Origin: Leptobrachium leishanense
Lineage: Eukaryota > Chordata > Amphibia > Anura > Megophryidae
NCBI GenBank assembly: GCA_009667805.1
Contig: CM019068.1
Location: forward strand, 4,261,218-4,325,217
Reading direction: 5' to 3'
DNA: 64,000 bases
Shown: positions 11,402 through 22,750 of the stretch, piece after piece
Layout of the letters: each line of letters opens with the position of its first letter
Numbering within the stretch: position 1 is the stretch's first letter
Position numbers and translations under genes: made by a program
The notes under the pieces: model-generated
Seen by the model: the letters and a program-made list of their open reading frames with translations, nothing else
Databases searched by the model: none
What the model was told of the DNA's origin: nothing

Positions 11402-11646
11402 ATATATAAATTTCAATATATTACGTATGGATTTATTATATAACATATGGATTTCATTATATAGCATATTCATTTCAATATATAACATGGGTTTCATTAT
11501 GTAGCCTATACATTTCAATATATAACATATGTATATCATTATTTAACATGGATTTAATTGTATAGCATAAACATTTAAAAATAGATTTCATTATATAACA
11601 TATGGATTTCATTATGTAGCCTATACATTTCAATATAAAACATATA

Positions 11647-12390
11647 GGCCCCTATTACATTCTTCGCGCATTGTGTTTTGCGTGCGCAAATGCGCATTTG
11701 CGCGAGGGGCAAAAGCCTTTGCGCTGAACGTCGTATTCCAACGTTCGCACAAACGATGCGCGTTATTGTTTAACGCGGATGGACTTGCTCGAGCGTGATG
11801 AAATGTGCGTGTCTTATACTTAACATTGTGAGCGCAAATTCGTTACGCGGATGGTATTTCAATCGATGCGCATCTTTTTACGAACGATGTTTGCGCGCAT
11901 AATTTTAACATCTTTGAAAAGCTGGTGGTAACGGCAAATCTGAACTTTCGGGCCGAAACGAAATACACCAGCACGAGAAAAAATACAGCACAGTATAGTT
12001 ACACATTCTACACATACCCAAACAAAGAAATTGTGAATTTGGGTATATTTTTTTTATTGCTGCAGCATGTGTACACAGAATTTCTTTGACAGGCGCAAAA
12101 ACGTAAGCGAGTCAATTAAGGTAAATTGATGTCAATTAAGGTTCTTAATTCTGATTGGCTGAATCCCGCAAAAAAAAACCAGTCCGCGCACTGATTTACG
12201 TGCGCAACGTTACTGCGCGCGTATTACACTTCGTTTTGCGCATCGTTTTTACGAACGTTATTTTTTGACGGATGATAAAATGCGTTCGGATCGGAATATC
12301 ATGTTAATTTTCTCGCGATACCGCTGGACGATGTGCACAAAAAAATTAGCGCTGCGCGAACGAAATTGCGCGAAGAATGTAATAGGGGCC
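11647..12390. mobile_element. MITE, GGCCCCTATTACATTC family
   Basis: Inverted termini GGCCCCTATTACATTCTTCG / CGAAGAATGTAATAGGGGCC with an adjacent ATA on both sides (possible 3-bp duplication). The interior is strikingly CpG-rich (many GCGCA/TGCGC words) against an AT-rich surround. Non-coding. A sister copy is at 19791-20503. The superfamily is undecided; Harbinger-like is possible from duplication length. Confidence 0.75.
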
Positions 12391-12763
12391 ATAGATTTCA
12401 TTATATAACATACATTTCAATATATTACATGGATTTCATTATGTAGCCTATACATTTCAATATATTACATATGGATTTCATTATAGAACATGGATCTCAT
12501 TATATAGCATATACATTTCAATATATTACATGGATTTCATTTTGTAGCCTATACATTTCAATATATTACATATGGATTTCATTATAGAACATGGATCTCA
12601 TTATATAGCATATACATTTCAAAATATTACATGGATTTCATTATGTAGCCTATATATTTCAATATATTACCTATGGATTTCATTATATAACATTTGGATT
12701 TCATTATATAGCATATACATTTCAATATATAACGTGGATTTCATTATGTAGCATATACATTTC

Positions 12764-13650
12764 ATAGTTACATAGTTACATAGTTATATAGGCTGAAAAA
12801 AGACATGCGTCCATCGGGTTCAGCCTCTCCCACATAACCTACTGCTGTTGATCCAAGAGAAGCAAAAACCCCAGTCTGAATGCTTGCCAATATGCAACAT
12901 ACTGGGAAAAAAATTCCTTCTTGCCCCCAGAATGGCGTCAGATTTCTCCTTGGATCAAGAAGCTTTTACCCACATATTAAATATTATAACCCTTAATATT
13001 CTGTGTCTGCAGGAAGTCATCCAGTCGCTTTTTAAAAGTCTGTACAGACTCTGACCCAACCACCTCAACAGGCAGAGCATTCCACAGCTTTATTGTTCTC
13101 ACCATAAAATAACCCTTCCTATGCTTTAAGCTAAATTTTCTTTCGTCCAGTCTAAATGGATGACCCCTTGTCCTATGTATAGTCCTGTTAATGAATAGGT
13201 TATCAGACAATGGTTGTTAATGGCCCCGTATATATTTATATAAGGTTATCAGATCCCCTCTAAGGCGCCGTTTCTCTAAACTAAACAGGTTTAAGCTTGT
13301 TAGTCTTTCCTCATAACTTAACCCTTCCATTCCCCTTATTAATTTAGTTGCCCGTCTCTGCACTTTTTCTAGCGATATAATATCTTTTTTTAAGACCGGT
13401 GCCCAAAATCACACGGCATATTCAAGGTGCGTCTGACCATTGATATATACAGAGGCAAAATTATGTTTTCATCCCGTGAGTGAACTCCCCTTTTAATGCA
13501 CAGTACCTTGCTGGCCTTGGCGGCTGCTGTTTGACATTGCACATTGTTACTTAGTTTGAAGTCTATGATTATTCCCAAATCCTTCTCCTGCTTGGATTTC
13601 CCTAACTCCGTACCAGGGTACTTAGGGTATAAGTTGCTTGTTTTTTCAAA
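12764..13650 (-). mobile_element. CR1/Jockey-like LINE 3' fragment
   Basis: The minus strand encodes the end of a LINE reverse transcriptase in several broken frames. Residues such as QEKDLGIIIDFKLS (about 13590-13550) and LPLYISMVRRTL (about 13460) belong to the thumb region. A C-terminal segment with RTIKLWNALPVEVVGS and TFKKRLDDFL lies at about 13120-12990. A short 3' UTR ends in a (TATGTAAC)n tail at 12764-12790. 5'-truncated pseudogene. Confidence 0.8.
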
Positions 13651-14276
13651 ATATAACATATGGATTTCATTATGCAGCATATACATTTCACTGTATATAT
13701 GTAGCATATACATTTCAATATATAACATATGGAATTCATTATGGAGCATATACATTTTAATATACTGTATAACATATGAAATTCATTTTTTAGCATAGAC
13801 ATTTCACTATATAGCATGTGGATTTCATTATGTAGCATATACATTTCAATATATAGCATATGGATTTCATTATACATTTCAATATATTACATATGGATTT
13901 CATTATGTAGCATATACATTTTAATATAGATCTTATGGATTTCATTATAAGACATACACATTTCAATATATAGCATATTGATTTCAGAATATGATATATG
14001 TGTTTGTTATATGACATATATATTTCAGTATACAGCATATGCATTTCAGTATATGGTATATGACTTTCATTATAGAATATATGGATTTCAGTATATGGCA
14101 TATGGATTTCACTATATTATATATGCTTTCCAATATATGATACACACTTCTCACTGTATGATGTAATTGATTCTGTGATATGTGATAAAAGCTATGTATA
14201 AGCAAAGCTGAATTATGTCCCTTATGGCCCCTCATAAATATATGGACTTTTTGTGATTTACATATACAGGGTTATT

Positions 14277-14452
14277 CAGAGAGCATGAAAAGCTGGAGAA
14301 TGAAAAATTCTAGGTCAAAATAGCCGATTTGGAAAGTGAGATGAAAGGGAGAATTTTTCTGGTTTGGCTATTTTGACCTAGAATTTTTCATTCTCCAGTC
14401 ATTCTCCTGCTTTTCACCGCTCTCTGAATAACCCTGATAGTGAATAACCCTG
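14277..14452. mobile_element. hairpin MITE, CAGGGTTATTCAGAGAG family
   Basis: Near-perfect foldback: CAGGGTTATTCAGAGAGC at the start and GCTCTCTGAATAACCCTG near the end, with GAATGAAAAATTCTAGGTCA and its complement inside. The right terminus is duplicated (GAATAACCCTG occurs at 14425-14435 and again at 14442-14452). Related copies are at 53392-53648. Confidence 0.8.
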
Positions 14453-14930
14453 TATATATTGTGCCTATTGTACAGCGCTGCAGAATATGCTGGCACTTTA
14501 TAAATAAGGAATTATAATAGTACGAGTATAGCAGTACGTAGTGATACCTTTTTTATTGGACTAACGTTACATTTAGAAGACAAGCTTATGAGAGTATTTT
14601 ACTCCCTTCCTCAGGTCTGGATGCTAACTGATCAGTTCCTAGAATTGAACATTAGGACATAGGGGTCACATGGGTGAGGGGATTGGATGTAGTAAAAGTG
14701 AGAGTCAAATGGTATGTTTGAAATGGGAAAATAAATGCATGAGGGATCTTGGGCCCATAATAAAACAACAGAGATCAGAAATAAGATCATTCCACATAGA
14801 ATGAAGAATAAAGAAGAAAAAAAACAGACTGCACAGTGAAGGCTGAAAGAGACATGGGAAAAAAAAAAGGAAATCTGGAAAAAACAAAACAGCCGCCAGA
14901 ATATAGAATATTATGTGACATTATGATAAT
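14453..14930. other. unassigned; possible decayed retroelement piece
   Basis: GATACCTTTTTTATTGGACT followed by CCTTCCTCAGGTCTGG (14547-14625) looks like a dispersed repeat end. The rest is purine-rich without coding signal. Confidence 0.3.
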
Positions 14931-15283
14931 GAGTTAAAAATTTTCATTTCATATGTTTCATTTCATAATGAATATATGGACTTTTTATGATTTATAGATA
15001 ATAATCATATGGGACTTTTATGCTTTATATACAGTCAGGTGCAGAAGTATTGGGACATGGACACAATTGTAACATCTTTGGCTCTATACACCACCACAAT
15101 GGAGTTGGAATGAAACAAACACAATGTGCTTTAACTGCAGACTGTCAGCTTTAATTTGAGGGTATGTACATCCAACTCAGGTGAACGGTGTAGGACTTAC
15201 AGCAGTTTGCAGATGTGCCCCCACTTGTTAAGGGACCAAAGGTAATGGGACAGAATAATAATCATAAATCAAACTTTCCCTTC

Positions 15284-16382
15284 TTAATACTTGGTTACAA
15301 ATCCTTTGCAGTCAATCACAGCCTGAAGTCTGGAACGCATAGACATCACCAGACGCTGGGTTTCATCCCTGGTGATGCTCTGCCAGGCCTCTACTACAAC
15401 TGTCTTCAGTTCCTGCTTGTTCTTGGGGCATTTTCCCTTCAGTTTTGTCTTCAGCAAGTGAAATGCAGCTCAATGGGATTCAGGTCAGGTGATTGACTTG
15501 GCCATTGCATAACATTCCACTTCTGTCCCTTCAAAAACTCTTTGGTTGCTTTTGCAGTATGCTTTGGGTCATTGTCCATCTGCACTGTGAAGCGCCGTCC
15601 AATGAGTTCTGCAGCATTTGGCTGAATGTGACATACTTGAAAACGAGAGAGATCTCAATGTATCCTTCCTGGTAAAATCCTTTATAAATAAATAAATAGA
15701 TAATATTGCCCGAAACACTTCAGAATTCATCCAGCTGCTTTTGTCAGCGTCACATCATCAATAAATACAAGAGAACCAGTTCCATTGGCAGCCATACATG
15801 TCCACGCCATGACACTACCACCACCATGCTTCACTGATGAGGTGGTATGCTTAGGATCATGAGCAGTTCCTTTCCTTCTCCATACTCTTCTCTTCCCATC
15901 ACTCTGGTACAAGTTGATCTTGGTCGCATCTGTCCATAGGATCTTGTTCCAGAACTGTGAAGGCTTTGTTAGGTGTTGTTTGGCAAACTCTAATCTGGCC
16001 TTCCTGTTTTTGAGGCTCACCAATGGTTTACATCTTGTGGTGAACCCTCTGTATTTACTCTGGTGAAGTCTTCTCTTGATTGTTGACTTTGACACACATA
16101 CACCTACCTCCTGGAGAGTGTTCTTGATCTGGCCAACTGTTGTGAAGGGTGTTTTCTTCACCAGGGAAAGAATTCTTCGTCATCCACCACAGTTGTTTTC
16201 CGTGGTCTCCCGGGTCTTTTGGTGTTGCTGAGCTCACCGGTGCGTTCCTTCTTTTTGAGAATGTTCCAAACAGTTGTTTTGGCCACGCCTAATGTTCTTG
16301 CTATCTCTCTGATGGGTTTGTTTTGTTTCTTCAGCCTAATGATGGCTTGCTTCACTGATAGTGACAGCTCTTTGGATCTCAT
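15284..16382 (-). pseudogene. Tc1-family transposase, broken
   Basis: Cut-and-paste DD34E transposase. The start MRSKELSLSVKQ (16382) begins the paired-like helix-turn-helix part (IIRLKKQNKPIREIARTLGV, KTTVWNILKK) followed by a GRPRKT hook. After a frameshift near 16160 the frame continues with [16 protein letters not shown], then the catalytic core: ILWTDATK (first Asp), MDNDPKHT (second Asp, about 15565) and SPDLNPIE (final Glu, about 15480). The core is split by the LINE tail insertion at 15632-15700. The final TAA is at 15284-15286. Not functional as read. Confidence 0.9.
15632..15700 (+). mobile_element. minimal LINE 3'-tail insertion
   Basis: ACTTGAAAACGAGAGAGATC, then CCTTCCTGGTAAAATCC and TTTATAAATAAATAAATA, match the 3' end of the LINE at 9931-11401 (there in minus orientation) and interrupt the Tc1 transposase reading. 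Only about 65 bases, so an extremely 5'-truncated retroposition. Confidence 0.75.
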
Positions 16383-17072
16383 CTTGAGAGTTGACAGCAA
16401 CAGATTCCAAATGCAAATAGCAGACTTGAAATGAACTCTGGGCCTTTTATCTGCACATTGAAATTGGGGTAATGCGTGAATATCACACACCTGGCCATGG
16501 AACAGCTGAGAAGCCAATTGTCCCAATACTCTTGGTCCCTTAACAAGTGGGAGGCACATCTGCAATCTGCTGTAAATCCTACACCGTTCACCTGAGTTGG
16601 ATGTACATACCCTCAAATTAAAGCTGACAGTCTGCAGTTAAAGCACATTGTGTTTGTTTCATTCCAACTCCATTGTGGTGGTGTATAGAGCCAAAGATGT
16701 TACAATTGTGTCCATGTCCCAATATTTCTGGACCTGACTGTATATTGAATATATGGACTTTTGTGATTTATGTATAATAAATATATGGACTTTTTATGCT
16801 TTATATATAATGAATATATGGGCTTTTATGATTTATATATAATAATCATATGGGCTTTTATGATTTATATATAATGAATATATGGGCTTTTTATGATTTA
16901 TTTATAGTGACTTTTGTGATTTATATATACAATGAATATATGGACTTTTTATGATTTATATATAGTGAATATATGGGCTTTATATGATTTATATATAGTG
17001 TGACTGTATGGACGGTTTGTTATTGCTATATATAGTGAATATATGGACTTTTGTAAATTCATATATAGTGAA

Positions 17073-18611
17073 CTAGCTTTTGCCCGCGGCTTCGCTAGCG
17101 TGGATTTTAGGATTTGTTAAAATAGTTTTTTTACAAGAAACTTGAGTTTTTTTTGGTAGAACCCCCTTTATCCCCCCCCCCCACTTGGGATTTTTGGAAA
17201 GTTGTAAAACACCTGTTTTTTTATTTTTCAAGAAGAATGTAAGTGCCAAATTTCACACCTGTAACATCTTTGGTTTATGAAATATAGGTATACTGATAAA
17301 ATTATTCACATCCCTTTCCCCCACCCCCCTTAACTGGGTTTTCGGAAAATGGTAAAACATGGGGTTTTTTTGCACGAAGATTGTAAATATTGAATTTAAC
17401 ACCTGTAACATCATTGTTTTTTTAAGTATAGGTATAGTGATAAAGGTATTCATCCCCCTTTTTGCCCCCTCCAACTGGATTTTTGGAAAATGGTAAAATA
17501 TGTGTTGTTTTATTGTCAAGACAAATCTAAATACCAAGTTTCACGTCTGTAACATCTTCTGTTTTTGAGATATAGGTATTCTGTTTAAAAGTATTCACCC
17601 CCCTTTTTCTACCCCCCCACTTGGATTTTTGGAAAGTTGTAAAACACCTGTTTCTTTATTTCTAAAAGATTGTAATTACCAAACTTCACACCTGTAACAT
17701 CTTGGTCTTTGAACTATAGATATACCCTCGACAACCCCCCCCCTCGCCCGTTATTTGGATTTGTGGAAAATGGCAAAACACATGTTTGTTTTTTTTTCAC
17801 AAAGATTGTAAATACCAAATTTCACACCTGTAACATCTTTAGTTTTAGAAATATAGGTATACTGATAAAAGTATTCAACCCCCCCCACTGAATTTTTGGA
17901 AAATGGTAAAATAGGAGTTTTTTTGTTTCTCAAGATGAATCTAAATACCAATTTTCAAGTATTCAGCCCCCCTTCCCCCCCCCCCACTTGGGATTTTTGG
18001 AAAATGGTAAAACACCAGGTTTTATTTTTCAGGATGAATCTAAATACCGATTCTCCTGTCTGTAACATCTTCTGTTTTTAAGATATAGGCATCCTGTTTA
18101 AAATATTCAACCCCCTTTTTTTGCCCCCCAGTTGAATTTTTGAAAACGGTAAAATACGTGTTTTTTTTATTTTTCAAGAAGAATCTAAATACCGATTTTC
18201 GCGTTTGTAACATTTTCTGTTTTAAAAGATATAGGTGTCGTATTTAAAATATTTAAGATATTCGACCCCCTTTTTTCGCCCCCTGCAGTTGAATTTTTGA
18301 AAAACGGTAAAATATGTTTTTTTTTTTCTATTTTTCAAGACGAATCTAAATATCCAATTTTCACATCTGTAACATCTTCTGTTTTCGAGCTATAGGTATC
18401 CTGTTTAAAATATTTAACCCCCTTTTCACCCCCTTAGGGGCGGATTTTCCAAAAATCCTTCCTTAGTGGATGCCTACATCATAAAAACAGTGCACCTTCA
18501 AAATTTCACGTTCCTAGGTTAAACGGTTTCAGCTGGGCGTTGATGAGTCAGTCAGTCAGTCAATCAGTCAGTCAGTCAGTCAGTCAGGACTTTCGCGTTT
18601 ATATATATAGA
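17073..18611 (-). mobile_element. complete non-autonomous Helitron
   Basis: Read on the minus strand it starts TCTATATATATAAACGCGAA at 18611 and ends GCCGCGGGCAAAAGCTAG at 17073. The 5' neighbour is A and the 3' neighbour is T, the canonical A/T target with no duplication. A (GACT)n run follows the 5' end (18545-18590). The interior is five to six degenerate ~250-base units. No Rep/helicase coding. About 1.54 kb. Confidence 0.95.
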
Positions 18612-19790
18612 TATATAGTGAATATGTGGAAGTTTTGTGAATTTTACACAATGAATATATGGACTTTTACGGTTTATATATAGTTTTTTGTGGTTTATAT
18701 ATAGGGATTTACATATACTAAACATATGGATTTTCTGTGATTTATATATAGTAAATATATGGGCTTTTTCTGATTTTATATATAGTGAACATATGGACAT
18801 TTTGTTATATATAGTTTATATGATTTATATATAATAACTATATGGACTTTTGTGATTTATATATTGTGAATATGTGGACATTTTGTGAATTTTATCTAAT
18901 GAATATATGGACTTTCATGATATATATAGGTTATTTGCTATTTATATATAGGGACTTATATGTAGGTGATTTATATATGATACATATATGGAATTTTCTG
19001 GTTTATATATAGTAAATCTGTGAGCTTTTTGTGATTTATATATATAGTGAATATATGGGCATTTTGCTATATAGAGTGGATATATGAACTTTTATAATTT
19101 ATATATAGTGAATATATGTGCTTTTTATGATTTATATATAGTATGAATATATGGAAGTTTTGTTATATATATATATATATATATATATTGCCTTTTTATG
19201 TTTTATATACAAATTATATAATGAATAAATTATTTTTTGTGATTTATATATAGTGAATATATGGACGTTTTGTGAATTTTATATAATGAATACATGGACT
19301 TTTTCTGATTTTTATTTAGCATTTTTTATGATTTATATATAGAAACTTTTGTGATTTATATATAGGGAGTTTTATGACTTATATATAATAAATATACAGA
19401 CTTTTGTGATTTATATATTATAAATATATATAATTTCAGTGACTTATATATTGTAAATATATGGACTTTTGTGATTTATACTGTATATATATATAGTGAA
19501 TATGTGGAAGTTTTGTGAATTTTACATAATGAGTATATGGACTTTTATGGTTTATATATAGTTTTTTGTGATTTATATATAGGGATTTATATATACTAAA
19601 CATATGGATTTTTTGTGGTTTATATATAGTAAATATATGGGCTTTTTGTGATTTTTATATAGTGAATATATGCCATGTGCTTTTTAGGATTTATATAAAA
19701 TGAATATATGGATTTTTGTGATTAATATATAGGGACTTTTTGTGATTCATATATAATGAATATATGGACTTTTTGTGATTCATATATACA

Positions 19791-20503
19791 GGGCTCTATT
19801 ACATTCTCCGCGCAAGTGGTTTTGTGTGCGCAAATGCGCATTTGCGCGAGGGGAAAAAATATTTGCGCACAACATCGTATTCCTATCTATGCGCAACGTT
19901 TGCATCTACCGCGGGTGAACCTGCGCGAACAAAAATTTGTGCGCACATCCCATTCTTAACATTGTCTGCGCAAATGCGTTCGTACACTGGTACGCGGATG
20001 GTATTTCAATCTGTGCGCAAAAACGCTTTGCGCAAATTTTCCTAACGTCTTTGAAAAGCAGGTGATAACTGTAAATTTGATCCTCCTGGCCGAAACGAAA
20101 TACACCAGCCCAGAAAAAAAATACAGAGCAGTACAGTTACACATTCTACACATACCCAAACATTAAAATTTATAAATTGTGTCATTGTTAATTTTTTTTT
20201 TTTTTTGGCTGGTGGTTATTTATTTTTTTCCTTTTTTTTAGTTTGTAAATATTTTATTGGAAATGGGTGATTGATGTTGGCTGAATCCCGTGACAAATGC
20301 CGTGACAAAACAGTCTGCCCACCGATTCCTGCACGCAACGTTCATTTGCGAACGGCTTTGCGTGTCGGATTTGCGCACGAAAAATCTTGGAGGAACAAAT
20401 GCGCTCTGATCGAAACAACACGTTAATTTTCGCACAATAACTTTTTTGTGCGCAAAAAAATTGCGCTGCGCGAGCGCAATTGCTCAGAGAATGTAATAGG
20501 ACC
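19791..20503. mobile_element. MITE, second copy of GGCCCCTATTACATTC family
   Basis: Starts GGGCTCTATTACATTCTCCG and ends GAGAATGTAATAGGACC, with the same CpG/GCGCA-rich interior as 11647-12390 but more diverged. Target duplication not clear. Confidence 0.7.
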
Positions 20504-20908
20504 TTTAGTGATTTATATATACAGACTTTTTGTGATTAATATTTAACGACTTTTGTGATTAATATATATATAGTTAATATGTGGACTTTTGTGTTTATAT
20601 ATACGGATTTTTTATGATTTATATATATATATATATATTGAATATATGGACTTTTTATGATTTCTATATAGTGAATATATGGACTTTATAGTGAATATAT
20701 GGGCTTTTATGATTTATACATAATGGATATAGGCTTTTTCTAATTTATACATAGTGAATATATGGACTTTTATGATTTATATATAATAAATATGAGCTTT
20801 TTATGATTTATATACAGTGACTTTTGTGATTTATATATATAATGAATATATGGACTTTTTATGATTTATATATAGTGAATATATGGACATTTTGTTATAT
20901 ATATATAT

Positions 20909-21023
20909 TAGGGTTGCACCGATACCGATACTAGTATCGGTATCGGGGCCGATACTGGGTACTGCAGGAGTACTTGGTACTCGTGCAGTACCCCCCGATA
21001 TTTTTCCCGATACCGGAAGCCGG
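20909..21023. mobile_element. hAT-like terminal fragment
   Basis: Starts TAGGGTTGCACCGATACCGA, a typical hAT terminal sequence, followed by a GATACTAGTATCGGTATCGG palindrome. It ends abruptly against the Penelope-like unit. Confidence 0.5.
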
Positions 21024-22075
21024 CATTTGTCGCAGCGGTGGTGGGTCCAAATTTCCAAGGAGAAAAGGAGATATCATTGATATTGATTTTTTTATGGACA
21101 TTTACTTCTATACCGACTGAGGAAGGCTTTTTTAAGCCGAAACGCGTCTCGGTAGACCTTGTCCTGGATTTTATTTACTTATTCATTAAATTTTGTTTAT
21201 TTCCCAACATTTGCTACCTTTCTCCGACCCTTTTTTTCTCCTTGGAAATTTGGACCCACCACCGCTGCGACAAAGGGGTTTGGGTTCCCACCCTAAGAGG
21301 ACCCAGAGCTACATACATTGAGCCTGACATTACGAGGCTCCAAAATCGGTGAGTGTGTTTCACTTTTTCCTCTTCACATCTCCATACATATGCAGTATTA
21401 CGCTATGGGAGTGCCGTCTCCCGATTCTCTCCATTTCATCTAGTCTCCAGTACGGACATAAAGAAGGGAAGTGCCACCCTATATTTGGCCGCAAGCCGTT
21501 TCTCCTTGAGCCGGGACCTTGTGGGCTCCCATGAATGTGAGTGGTTTAGATCTTGATTATAATTTGAGCTAATTTTATTCTGACCATCTGCACTATCATT
21601 TTTTCCTGTGATGAGCTTTTTTTGAGGATTACTGACGGATAAAAGGATTCAATACCAGCACTTAAAAGAAGATCAGCACACTATTCTTCATCATCATTTT
21701 TTGAGTATTCCATTACTATATACTTGAGCACTTTTTTGCACATTTGACCTGGACTTCACTCTATGCACTTTCATTGACTTTTATACAAATATTTTTACCT
21801 TTATGATATACATTTTTTATTGAATTTTACATTGTTTTTATGGATTTTACATATCCATTGATTTATTAACCTATTAATTGCACTATATGCGCCGTATGGT
21901 TTTCCGCTCTTTATCTTGTATTCTGACACATATTTTGGTTGTTTTTTATGTGTTTTTACCATACTATAGGCAGCATTGACTATTTATTAGCACCACACCC
22001 AGCACTTTAAATTATCACTCATAAATAGGCGCCCACACTGTGTAGTGTATATTTATTTATACACACTCCTTGCTT
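21024..22075 (+). mobile_element. Penelope-like terminal unit with hammerhead
   Basis: Homologous to the right arm of 7183-8762 (for example CTATGGGAGTGCCGTCTCCC, GAAGGGAAGTGCCACCCTAT) and extends to TAGGCGCCCACACTGTGTAG, the outer end of the other copy. A 40-bp inverted repeat, TCGCAGCGGTGGTGGGTCCA and its complement (21027-21066 and 21234-21275), brackets the ribozyme. Non-coding. Confidence 0.65.
21111..21154 (+). ncRNA. hammerhead ribozyme, intact core
   Basis: All core elements are present in order: stem I TACCGA (21111-21116) with TCGGTA (21149-21154), CTGAGGA (21117-21123), stem II GGCTT/AAGCC, GAAA (21139-21142), and minimal stem III A-C/G-U closing the loop in ACGCGTC. Predicted self-cleavage is after C21148. 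This is the type I arrangement with a two-pair stem III known from retrotransposon hammerheads. Confidence 0.8.
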
Positions 22076-22619
22076 TTTGTGATTTATATTTAGTGACTTT
22101 TGTGATTAATATATATTTATAGTGAATATATGGACTTTTATGTTTAAATATACAGATTTTTATGATTTATATATATTGAATATCTGGACTTTTATGATTT
22201 ATATAGTAAATATATGACTTTATAGTGAATATATGGGCTTTTTATGGTCTATACATAGTAAATATATGGACTTTTATGATTTCTTTATAATAAATATGTG
22301 GCCTTTTTATGCTTTATATATAATGAATATATGGGCTTTATATATAATAAATATATTGGCTTTTTATGATTATCTATAGGGACTTTTTTGTGATTTATTT
22401 ATAGAGAATATATGGACATTTTGTGATTTATATATCTATAATGAATATATGGACTTTTTATGCTGTTTTAAGGAGCTTGTTATGTTTTTCTATGAATGGA
22501 TGCCCACCTGTGTCAGGATGTGCAGAGAACCTTCAGAAACGGCGATGGGATATTATGTGTCACTCTGCGCTCTTACTGAATAAACACAGAATTAACATAA
22601 CAATAACAAACAAACTTAC

Positions 22620-22684
22620 TTTGTAATTTCCTCTCCATCGATGAGGGTCGGCAGAAACGCGCAGAGAAGCCACGCCAGACACAT
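22620..22684 (-). CDS. alpha-2-macroglobulin-like protein, exon 1 (signal peptide)
   Basis: The minus strand reads ATG at 22684, then MCLAWLLCAFLPTLIDG followed by EEITK: a short hydrophobic signal peptide with likely cleavage before Glu. The exon ends AAA|GTAAGT at 22620, a strong donor in phase 2, which joins exon 2 (6216) in frame. Sixty bases upstream lies a TATA box. Placing the signal peptide alone in exon 1 and the first MG strands in exon 2 is the layout of vertebrate alpha-2-macroglobulin genes. The next exon is 16.4 kb away across dense repeats, so the linkage rests on phase match and family match, not on transcript evidence. Confidence 0.72.
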
Positions 22685-22743
22685 GATGTCAGACGTGAAC
22701 AGGCACCGCGGGGTTCAATGTGAGCCCAGGCACAGGAGCTGAA

Positions 22744-22750
22744 ATTTATA
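22744..22750 (-). promoter_or_regulatory. TATA box of the macroglobulin-like gene
   Basis: TATAAAT on the minus strand, 60 bases upstream of the exon 1 ATG. It predicts a start site near 22715-22720 and a 5' UTR of about 35 bases. The surrounding sequence is not a recognised repeat. Confidence 0.55.

Larger units (their letters stand above)
9476..14265. repeat. AT-rich degenerate tandem array 1, interrupted
   Basis: About 40-bp degenerate units of ATGGATTTCATTATGTAGC / ATATACATTTCAATATATAACAT. Array segments are 9476-9930, 11402-11643, 12394-12763 and 13645-14265. The gaps are a LINE end, a MITE and a second LINE end. All short frames rich in M-L-Y-C-I-K-S here come from the repeat. It lies within the macroglobulin intron. 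Confidence 0.8.
15032..16740 (-). mobile_element. Tc1/mariner element, nearly full length
   Basis: Flanked by TA on both sides (15030-15031 and 16741-16742). The termini are long inverted repeats of about 210 bp, starting CAGTCAGGTGCAGAAGTATT and ending with the complement of CAGTCAGGTCCAGAAATATT. Encodes one broken transposase on the minus strand and carries a 70-bp LINE tail insertion at 15632-15700. Confidence 0.95.
14931..22450. repeat. AT-rich degenerate tandem array 2, interrupted
   Basis: About 30-38-bp units of GTGAATATATGGACTTTT / TATGATTTATATATA. Array segments are 14931-15031, 16741-17072, 18612-19790, 20504-20908 and 22076-22450. The intervening elements are Tc1, Helitron, a MITE and a hAT/Penelope-like block. 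It lies within the macroglobulin intron. No coding. Confidence 0.8.

Noticed and set aside
14590..14640. Hammerhead-like string on the minus strand (CTGAGGA, GAGTA/TACTC stem)
   Set aside because: The GAAA core is changed (ATAA) and stem III does not close, so it is at best a dead relic.
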